Shown here: positions 1-8,577 of the stretch, in pieces | Position numbering within the stretch: the stretch's first letter is position 1 | How the letters are laid out: every line of letters starts with the position of its first letter | NCBI GenBank assembly: GCA_025055055.1 | Contig: JANWYX010000032.1 | Coordinates: 1-8,577, forward strand | Reading direction: 5' to 3' | DNA length: 8,577 nucleotides | Origin: Caldilinea sp. | Lineage (GTDB): Bacteria; Chloroflexota; Anaerolineae; Caldilineales; Caldilineaceae | Translations under genes and position numbers: made by a program | Notes under the pieces: model-generated | What the model was told of the DNA's origin: nothing | Databases searched by the model: none | The model's input: only the letters and a program-made list of their open reading frames with translations

Positions 1-2089
1 GACGTTGCTCGGCGACGGCGAGCTGTTGGTCGTCGGCGGTGAGAGTGGAACAGGCGCAGCGCTGGCCTCGGTAGAAATCTATTCGCCAACCCGGGATCGC
101 TGGCGGCAGGTGCAGCCGCTGACGGAGCCGCGCACCGGCCACACGGCGACGCTGCTTCCCGATGGCCGCGTGCTTGTCGTCGGCGGGAGAGGCGCCGCCG
201 GCGCGCTCGCCACCATTGAGATATTCGACCCACGCACCCAAAGTTGGAGCGTGGCGCCTTTCACCCTGCAAACTCCGCGCTTCGACCACACCGCCACCTT
301 GCGCCCTGACGGAAGGGTCGTGGTTGTGGGCGGCAGCGATCGCTTTCTTCAGCCGCTTGCCAGCGTTGAGATCATCGACCCGGCGCGCGGCGTCATCGTC
401 GGCCCACTGCTTGCCTATGCACGCACCGGGCACGCCGCCAGCCTGCGCCCCGAGGGCGCAGTGATTGTCGCCGGCGGTGTCGGCCTCGAAACGCTCGATA
501 CAGTAGAGCTCCTGCCGCCGACGGATGCAGGATGGCAGACGTTGGCTCCCCTCGCCGTTGCACGCCGCGAGCATACGGCGACGCCGCTGCCCGGCGGCGC
601 CCTGCTGATTATAGGCGGCACAACGACCGGGCCAACGGCCGAGCGCCTGCCCGGAGCGGCAGGGAGCGCGCAGGCCGGCGCTCCGCTTGCGGTTGCGCGA
701 CAGCGCCACACAGTCACGCTTCTGTTCGACGGGTCGGCGTTGGTCGTCGGCGGCGTCGCCGGCGTTGATGTTTTGGGGTCTGGCGAACGCTACTTTCCTG
801 CCGACAACGAATGGCGCGCAGTTGCGCCGCTCAACCGGCCGCGCTTCGGCCACACCGCCACCCTGCTTGCCGACGGCGCTGTGCTGGTGGTAGGCGGAGA
901 GGTAGGAGGCGTCGCGCTCGCTATAGCCGAACGGTTCGACCCTACGGCCAACATATGGCGAACCATGCCGTCTATGCAATTTGCAAGAAAAAGCCATTCT
1001 GCAACATTGCTTGCCGATGGCAGCGTTTTCGTAGTCGGCGGTGAAGAAGGAGTGAGGGCCGCCGTACGCGGCGACACAGACAATGCATCTCGCTCCGCCG
1101 AACGGTTTCTGCCGACGACCAAGCGCTGGCAGGTGACGGCTGCGCCCGCCGCCCCGCGGGTCGATCACACGGCGACGCTGCTTCCCGACGGCCGCGTTCT
1201 TGTTGTCGGCGGCGTCGGCGCAGGCATAACGACGTTCACTGCGGCTGAAGCGTATGACCCGGTGAGCGACGCATGGATGACGATGGGCGCCATGCAGCAT
1301 CTGCGCGCCGGTCACACCGCCACACCGCTGCCCGATGGTACGGTCCTCGTGGTAGGCGGCTACGACCCGACGGATGAAAGCTTCACAATCTTTGCCAGCG
1401 CCGAGCGATTTCATCCGGCCACCAACACTTGGAGCCCCGTTGCGCCGATGACGACCCCGCGCCAGCATCACGTCGCCGTGCTGCTGCCTTCCGGGGAAGT
1501 GCTCATTGTCGGCGGCGAAAATCGCGACGGGTTGGTCGCCTCCGCGGAATTGTACGACCCGGCGAGCGATCGATGGCGCACGCTGATATTGCCGGACGAG
1601 GAGGGACGCATCGGCCACGCAGCCACGCTGCTGTTGGACGGCAGGGTGCTCATCGTGGGGGGCTGGCGCCCCTTTGCGGCGTTAAACGAGACGCTCGTCT
1701 ACGCCTCGCCCGCTGTGTCCGCAGCGCCTACCATCCAACAGGTGGTTTTGGACGAAAGCCGACAGGTCATTGTGAGCGGCTCCGGCTTTCGCCCCGCCTT
1801 GACGGCGTCATCGGACAACACGCGGCAATCCGCTGCAAATGCGCCGTTGGTGCAGCTCCGCCATGTGGACAGCGGGTGGCTGGCGTGGCCGGGTCAGGCC
1901 TCAGGGACGCTTCACGCCAACACACTGATTACGTCAACGGCGCTGCTCAGTGACTCTGCACTGGTCAACGGGCCGACGCTGGTCACAGTCTTCGTCAACG
2001 GTGCAGGGTCAAACAGCCGATTTCTCGCCGGTGCGTCGCCTCCGGTCGAGCCGAGAAATGAGATCTATCTACCCCTCATCGCCAAATAA
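1..2089 (+). CDS. Secreted-type kelch-repeat protein (5' truncated)
   Basis: The reading frame is open to the left edge, and the first visible TTG codon sits inside a kelch repeat, so the true start lies upstream. What is seen: twelve repeats of about 45-57 residues, each built on an H-T/A-A-T-L-L-P-D-G-x-V-L-V-V-G-G strand followed by an A-S-A-E-x-Y/F-D-P-x-x-x-x-W strand. The repeat histidine codons begin at nt 140, 287, 431, 572, 707, 851, 995, 1166, 1313, 1469 and 1616, plus one partial repeat at the edge. Repeat 5 (nt 707 region and just before) is degenerate and lacks the D-P/W element. After the last repeat (about nt 1715) comes a roughly 110-residue region containing P-x-I and V-S-G-S-G-F, reminiscent of an IPT/TIG-like beta domain, then a Pro-rich linker and the tail IYLPLIAK. 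Kelch repeats form beta-propellers used for binding; some families are galactose oxidases, but no copper ligands can be assigned here. A signal peptide is expected in the missing part. Ligand and function are unknown; extracellular or cell-surface location is inferred. Confidence 0.88.
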   Translation, partial: TLLGDGELLVVGGESGTGAALASVEIYSPTRDRWRQVQPLTEPRTGHTATLLPDGRVLVVGGRGAAGALATIEIFDPRTQSWSVAPFTLQTPRFDHTATLRPDGRVVVVGGSDRFLQPLASVEIIDPARGVIVGPLLAYARTGHAASLRPEGAVIVAGGVGLETLDTVELLPPTDAGWQTLAPLAVARREHTATPLPGGALLIIGGTTTGPTAERLPGAAGSAQAGAPLAVARQRHTVTLLFDGSALVVGGVAGVDVLGSGERYFPADNEWRAVAPLNRPRFGHTATLLADGAVLVVGGEVGGVALAIAERFDPTANIWRTMPSMQFARKSHSATLLADGSVFVVGGEEGVRAAVRGDTDNASRSAERFLPTTKRWQVTAAPAAPRVDHTATLLPDGRVLVVGGVGAGITTFTAAEAYDPVSDAWMTMGAMQHLRAGHTATPLPDGTVLVVGGYDPTDESFTIFASAERFHPATNTWSPVAPMTTPRQHHVAVLLPSGEVLIVGGENRDGLVASAELYDPASDRWRTLILPDEEGRIGHAATLLLDGRVLIVGGWRPFAALNETLVYASPAVSAAPTIQQVVLDESRQVIVSGSGFRPALTASSDNTRQSAANAPLVQLRHVDSGWLAWPGQASGTLHANTLITSTALLSDSALVNGPTLVTVFVNGAGSNSRFLAGASPPVEPRNEIYLPLIAK
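2..1714 (+). repeat. Tandem kelch-motif array inside the CDS
   Basis: Twelve in-frame kelch repeats with a period of about 135-171 nt (45-57 codons). Most differ considerably at DNA level, but the segment at 140-187 matches 1166-1213 with only four mismatches. These two segments lie seven repeats apart. Six- or seven-bladed propellers are normal for kelch domains, so twelve or more repeats imply two propellers or one propeller plus part of another. The blade count of the full protein cannot be known because the 5' end is missing. Confidence 0.85.
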
Positions 2090-2110
2090 GCCCTACAGAC
2101 AAAGCTTTCT

Positions 2111-2119
2111 TGCTATAAT
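2111..2119 (+). promoter_or_regulatory. Extended -10 promoter ahead of the Uma2 relic
   Basis: TGCTATAAT is a perfect TG-N-TATAAT extended -10 element lying 22 nt after the kelch stop codon and 38 nt before the ATG of the Uma2 fragment. No good -35 hexamer is found 16-18 nt upstream, as is common for extended -10 promoters. Transcription would start near 2126. The element is seen directly; activity is inferred. Confidence 0.55.
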
Positions 2120-2157
2120 GAAGACGGCCTGATCCAGTCCAAGTGGGTTCAATCGCG

Positions 2158-2352
2158 ATGACAGAAAACCGAGAGAGTGCTCGCCTTTCTCCTATAGCCT
2201 ATCTCCGGCAGGAAGAAACGGCGGCGACCAAAAGCGAATATCTGGCGGGAGAGCTGTTTCCGAGGACGGGCGGGACGGCCAATCACAATCGCATCGTCAT
2301 CAGCCTTTGCAGTGCCCTAGTGGAAGCATACGACCTGTTCACCTATGGCTGA
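2158..2352 (+). pseudogene. Uma2-family (DUF820) endonuclease, decayed remnant
   Basis: The 64-residue product begins M-T-E-N-R-E-S and has the typical Uma2 N-terminus: L-S-P-I-A-Y-L-R-Q-E-E, then K-S-E-Y-L-A-G-E-L-F, then N-H-N-R-I-V-I-S-L. Uma2 proteins are normally about 180-200 residues with a PD-(D/E)XK-like nuclease fold. Here the helix ending C-S-A-L-V-E-A runs directly into Y-D-L-F-T-Y and then Gly-stop. In intact members an L-F/Y-T-Y-P-D-V strand occurs some 30-40 residues later, so an internal segment appears deleted and everything after F-T-Y is lost, including the expected catalytic acidic and lysine residues. A GTG start at 2143 is possible, but the ATG at 2158 fits the family better; no clear ribosome site precedes either. 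The promoter upstream is intact. The last 10 nt overlap the 3' end of the convergent menE-like gene. The family is common in multiple copies in Cyanobacteria and Chloroflexota. An active product is very unlikely. Confidence 0.72.
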
Positions 2353-3491
2353 TGCAGCATCTTGAGCGTAGAGCTGCGTTCGATTTTGCCTGTCGGCGTC
2401 TCGACAAAGCGCACTGCGTAGAGAATCTGGCGGGGCGCATGGTGGCGGGGAAGCGTTTGGCTGAGCGCCCAGCGCAGCTGCATCTCCTGATCTTCGGTGA
2501 GCGGCGCGCCTTCCACGATCAGCGCCACCTGTTGCCCTAAACGTTCATCAGGCAGACCGGCGACAAAAAAACGTCGCTGCGCCAGCCCCAACTCCGGCTG
2601 CTCGACTGCGAGCGCCTCGATGGCAGCCTCGAGCTGCTCCACGTGCACCTTCACGCCCCCGCTGTTGATCACGTTGTCCCATCGTCCAACCCAGACAAAA
2701 GAGCCGTCGGGCTGCAGTTTCACCAAGTCGTTCGTCTGAAGCAGGACGCCGGCGGTCATCGGCCCGCGGAGGTTCAGGCAGCCGCGCGCGTCGACCCCGG
2801 TTTCGACACCGGGCAACGGCACGAAGCGATCCGACGCATAAGGGCCGTTGAGTCTGCGTAAGGCAACATGCGTGGCGGTTTCGGTCATGCCGTAGGTATG
2901 ATAGACGGGAGCGACAAGATGGCGAATCTGCGCTTCCAGGGTGGGCGACACCGGACCGCCGCCGACCAGAATGGCGTGCATAGCGTCAAGGCGACGTCGA
3001 TAGGCGAGAGCGTGCGCCGCAGCTTCAGGGAAACAGGAGCCGCCGTCGGACGCCAGAGCGATGTCCAGCAGCGTTTTCATCTGCAACGGCACAAAGGAAA
3101 CGAAATCTATCCTCAAATCGTCCGGAAGCGCAGCCAGAGGATCGCTCGACGGCTCGACGACGACCAAGTTCAGGCCCAACACGAAGCCGCGTACCAGCAT
3201 CATGCGGCCGGCGATGTATTGCACCGGCAAACAGACCAGCGCAGTCATGCCCGCTTCCAGGCCAAGCGCAGCGGCCGTGGCTTGGGCGCTGGCCTCCATT
3301 TGGCTGCGGGTGAGGTGGATCGATTTCGGCGCGCCGGTGGAACCAGAGGTACGCACTTCAAATATTTGATCGCCCCCCAGCCAGGCGCGCGCAAAGCGCA
3401 ACACTGCCTGCGTCTGCTCACCAGCAGATGTAATGACAGGGCCGGCGAGCAGCGTCGCTTCCTCATGCCAGCACCCTTCAAGCCAGATCAT
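2343..3491 (-). CDS. menE: MenE-type o-succinylbenzoate--CoA ligase (short form)
   Basis: A 382-residue ANL-superfamily (AMP-forming) acyl-CoA ligase. Visible motifs: the P-loop T-S-G-S-T-G-A-P-K-S at residues 48-57, Y-H-T-Y-G-M-T-E-T at 197-205, T-N-D-L-V at 253-257, the hinge region G-R-W-D-N-V-I-N-S-G-G-V-K-V at 269-282, and P-T-G-K at 366-369 with the expected catalytic Lys369. The protein is much shorter than the usual 450-500 residue MenE. The stretches Y-I-A-G-R-M-M-L-V-R and L-R-R-L-N-G-P resemble the compact MenE typical of Bacteroidetes. MenE activates 2-succinylbenzoate with ATP and CoA for menaquinone synthesis in the cytoplasm. No other men gene lies in the window, so the substrate is inferred from motifs alone and another aryl or acyl acid is possible. 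The ATG at 3489-3491 is preceded on the minus strand by a GAGGAAAGG ribosome site about 8 nt upstream. The stop codon overlaps the Uma2 remnant. The gene is divergent from the dehydrogenase operon. Confidence 0.8.
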   Translation of the reverse strand: MIWLEGCWHEEATLLAGPVITSAGEQTQAVLRFARAWLGGDQIFEVRTSGSTGAPKSIHLTRSQMEASAQATAAALGLEAGMTALVCLPVQYIAGRMMLVRGFVLGLNLVVVEPSSDPLAALPDDLRIDFVSFVPLQMKTLLDIALASDGGSCFPEAAAHALAYRRRLDAMHAILVGGGPVSPTLEAQIRHLVAPVYHTYGMTETATHVALRRLNGPYASDRFVPLPGVETGVDARGCLNLRGPMTAGVLLQTNDLVKLQPDGSFVWVGRWDNVINSGGVKVHVEQLEAAIEALAVEQPELGLAQRRFFVAGLPDERLGQQVALIVEGAPLTEDQEMQLRWALSQTLPRHHAPRQILYAVRFVETPTGKIERSSTLKMLHQP

Positions 3492-3540
3492 CTGGACGAC
3501 CTTTCCTCATCGATGCTGTTCGTCTGATAGCCCAGCAGAC

Positions 3541-3562
3541 CTCAGGTCATGAAAGACCTGAG
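3541..3562. promoter_or_regulatory. Perfect 8-bp dyad, candidate operator
   Basis: CTCAGGTC and GACCTGAG form a perfect inverted repeat separated by ATGAAA. It lies in the divergent region between the menE-like gene and the dehydrogenase operon, with its centre about 64 bp upstream of the predicted operon transcription start. That is where an activator commonly binds. There is no T-run on either side, so it does not look like an intrinsic terminator. The binding protein is unknown. Confidence 0.5.
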
Positions 3563-3580
3563 TGGAGCCGGGGCGGCGCA

Positions 3581-3609
3581 TTGACACACAGCTATCACCT
3601 CAATACAAT
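3581..3609 (+). promoter_or_regulatory. Sigma70-type promoter of the dehydrogenase operon
   Basis: A perfect -35 hexamer TTGACA (3581-3586) is followed after exactly 17 nt by TACAAT (3604-3609), a five-of-six match to the -10 consensus. Transcription would begin near 3616, giving an untranslated leader of about 100 nt before the E1alpha start. The surrounding 3590-3660 stretch is markedly richer in A+T than the rest of the window. A second, weaker candidate (TTGACC at 3620-3625 with CAAAAT at 3644-3649) lies just downstream. Confidence 0.62.
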
Positions 3610-3632
3610 ACATACACATTTGACCAAATCAG

Positions 3633-3656
3633 GCACATTTGTGCAAAATTTTGTGC
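3633..3656 (+). promoter_or_regulatory. Overlapping GCACA/TGTGC repeat cluster
   Basis: GCACA (3633-3637) and TGTGC (3640-3644) form an inverted repeat with a 2-nt spacer. TTTGTGC occurs at 3638-3644 and again at 3650-3656, a direct repeat with 12-bp period, and CAAAATTTTG (3644-3653) is itself a palindrome. The cluster begins about 17 nt after the predicted transcription start. It could be a roadblock-type repressor operator or act in the transcript, where GCACA could pair with either TGTGC copy. The regulator is unknown. Confidence 0.42.
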
Positions 3657-3674
3657 GAATAAAGTCAATCCATC

Positions 3675-3689
3675 TGCGGCTGCGCCGCA
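3675..3689 (+). promoter_or_regulatory. GC-rich leader hairpin
   Basis: TGCGGC and GCCGCA form a perfect 6-bp stem with a TGC loop in the untranslated leader, ending 14 nt before the E1alpha ribosome-binding AGGA (3704-3707). It has no following T-run. It may stabilise the leader or mark a protein-binding site; no known riboswitch was recognised. Confidence 0.3.
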
Positions 3690-3715
3690 TACAATCATAG
3701 CCCAGGACAAAACCC

Positions 3716-4686
<971 letters not shown>

Positions 4687-4690
<4 letters not shown>

Positions 4691-5676
4691 GCCGTGAGTT
4701 GACCTACGCCGAGGCCGTGCGCGAGGCCATCGATCTGGCGATGGCGCGCGATGAGCGCGTCTTTCTCATCGGCGAGGATGTGGGCGTCTACGGCGGCGCC
4801 TTTGGCGTGACCGATGGCCTTTATCAGAAGTACGGCCCGGAGCGCGTGCGCGACACGCCGATCTCCGAGGCGGTCATCGCCGGCGTGGCCACCGGCGCGG
4901 CGCTGACCGGCATGCGCCCGATCGCCGAGATTCAGTTCATGGACTTCATCACGCTCTCAATGGAGCAGCTCGTGCTGCAGGCGGCCAAACTCCGCTTCAT
5001 GTTGGGCGGCAAGGTGCAGGTTCCTTTCGTGCTACGCACGCCGGCCGGCGCAGGCACCGGCGCGGCAGCGCAACATTCGGAAAGCCTAGAAAACTGGTTC
5101 GTGCACGTGCCGGGCCTCAAGGTGGTGATGCCCAGCACGCCCGCCGACGCCAAAGGGCTGTTGCTTGCCTCGATCGAAGACCCCAACCCGGTGATTTTCG
5201 TCGAGCATAAGCTGCTCTATCGCACCAAAGGCGCCGTGCCCGAAGGTTACTACACCATCCCCTTGAGCCAGACCGAGGTCAAGCGCGTCGGCCGCGATCT
5301 CACCATCGTCGCCACGTCGCTGATGGTGGTGCGCGCCCTGGAGGCAGCGGAGACGCTGGCGAAAGAGGGCATCGAGGTCGAGGTGGTAGACCCGCGCACG
5401 CTCAAGCCGCTCGACGCCGAACCGATCGTCCGCTCGGTGTGCAAAACCGGCCGCGTGTTGATCGTCCACGAGGCGTGCAAGACGGGCGGCTTCGGCGGCG
5501 AGCTGGCGGCGGTCATCGCCGAATCGGAGGCCTTCGACTACCTCGACGCGCCGATCCGCCGCCTGGCCGGATTGGACATCCCCGTCCCCTACAACCGCGA
5601 GCTGGAGCGACGCATGGTGCCGCAGGTCGAAGATATCGTCGACGCAGCGCGACGTCTGGTCAAGGAAGCGAGGTGA
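4687..5676 (+). CDS. acoB: TPP-dependent dehydrogenase E1 component, beta subunit
   Basis: A 329-residue transketolase-like E1beta of the expected family length. Visible: G-E-D-V-G-V-Y-G-G-A-F-G at 29-40, R-D-T-P-I-S-E-A at 55-62 with Glu61 at the position of the TPP-activating glutamate, E-I-Q-F-M-D-F at 81-87, and A-Q-H-S-E-S-L-E at 128-135 with the conserved active-site His130. Next comes V-P-G-L-K-V-V-M-P-S-T-P (141-152), and the C-terminal transketolase domain contains V-D-P-R-T-L-K-P-L-D. It pairs with E1alpha as an alpha2beta2 tetramer and also provides the E2-binding surface. Translation is coupled: its ATG overlaps the E1alpha stop by 4 nt and AAGGAG (4674-4679) precedes it by 7 nt. 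AcoB is chosen to match the E1alpha; PdhB is the alternative name. Confidence 0.88.
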
Positions 5677-5682
5677 GCAACC

Positions 5683-7032
<1,350 letters not shown>

Positions 7033-7095
7033 ACCAGGCAGGCAGTGCGGGTCCAGGCGTCAGAAGCCGGCGTTCAAGGGAGGGCAATCAACGTA

Positions 7096-7116
7096 GAAAC
7101 GGACGCGACCCGTTTC
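7096..7116 (+). terminator. Hairpin after the dehydrogenase operon
   Basis: GAAACGG and CCGTTTC form a perfect 7-bp stem with a 7-nt loop, 63 nt after the E2 stop codon. The following bases (CAGTAAAACAG) contain no T-run, so it is not a canonical intrinsic terminator. It may protect the mRNA 3' end or be a weak terminator. It also lies upstream of the next promoter and could be an operator for the small downstream gene. Confidence 0.35.
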
Positions 7117-7143
7117 CAGTAAAACAGAATAGACGCAGAGATC

Positions 7144-7152
7144 TGGTAAAAT
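7144..7152 (+). promoter_or_regulatory. Extended -10 promoter of the ABM-domain gene
   Basis: TGGTAAAAT matches the extended -10 form TG-N-TATAAT with one mismatch. No convincing -35 hexamer lies upstream. Transcription would start near 7159, leaving a leader of about 47 nt. A second TAAAAT (7185-7190) is too close to the coding start to be the main promoter. This suggests the small gene is transcribed apart from the operon. Confidence 0.45.
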
Positions 7153-7205
7153 CGCAATCAATCGTTGCCTGAGGCCCAACACCCTAAAATGTCAGGGAGA
7201 CCACC

Positions 7206-8577
<1,372 letters not shown>

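Noticed and set aside
5..7. TTG as the start codon of the kelch protein
   Set aside because: It lies within the conserved T-L-L strand of a kelch repeat and the frame is open to the window edge, so the gene is truncated rather than starting here.
2101..2108. AAAGCTTT palindrome after the kelch gene as a terminator
   Set aside because: Only a 4-bp self-complementary arm without a loop or a T-run; too weak to call.
2868..3527. 219-codon plus-strand frame across the ligase gene
   Set aside because: Shadow on the opposite strand of the MenE-like gene, with no family resemblance.
3524..3554. Possible minus-strand promoter for the ligase gene (TTTCAT, 19 nt, TATCAG)
   Set aside because: Both hexamers match consensus poorly and the spacing is long, so it is not distinguishable from chance.

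Overview
The window is GC-rich bacterial DNA with dense coding. It carries seven protein-coding genes or gene fragments, and no RNA gene, CRISPR array or insertion sequence was seen. The first gene encodes a secreted-type kelch-repeat protein ending in a YLPL-type tail. I know this ending from many exported proteins of Chloroflexota (Chloroflexus, Roseiflexus, Caldilinea, Anaerolinea). Together with the Uma2 relic and the extended -10 promoter sequences, it makes a Chloroflexota member, possibly of the Caldilinea group, the best guess. That assignment is inference, not proof.

Layout. (1) 1-2089, plus strand: 3' part of a large kelch protein with 12 visible repeats; its 5' end lies outside the window. 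(2) 2158-2352, plus strand: a decayed Uma2-family (DUF820) endonuclease gene behind a near-perfect extended -10 promoter. It has an internal deletion and then stops. (3) 2343-3491, minus strand: a short MenE-type acyl-CoA ligase whose stop codon lies in DNA that appears to derive from the Uma2 relic. (4) 3492-3715: a divergent regulatory region with an 8-bp dyad, a strong sigma70-type promoter, a cluster of TTTGTGC/GCACA repeats and a GC-rich leader hairpin. (5) 3716-7032, plus strand: a tight three-gene operon for E1alpha, E1beta and E2 of a 2-oxoacid/acetoin dehydrogenase complex. The E2 has two consecutive peripheral-subunit-binding domains. No E3 gene follows. (6) 7033-7205: a hairpin and an extended -10 promoter. 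(7) 7206-7514, plus strand: a small ABM/LsrG-like protein. (8) 7480 to the window end, minus strand: an MdtG-like MFS drug/H+ antiporter lacking its N-terminus, overlapping gene 7 tail to tail by 35 nt.

How it works together. The central operon should assemble a thiamine-diphosphate- and lipoate-dependent complex that cleaves acetoin or a 2-oxoacid to an acyl-CoA and depends on a dihydrolipoamide dehydrogenase encoded elsewhere. The MenE-like ligase points to menaquinone synthesis, but no other men gene is present. The remaining genes look like unrelated neighbours.

No clearly novel system is visible. The points most worth a second look are the tandem E3-binding domains of the E2, the layered regulatory region before the operon, the Uma2/menE junction and the C-terminal tail of the kelch protein.
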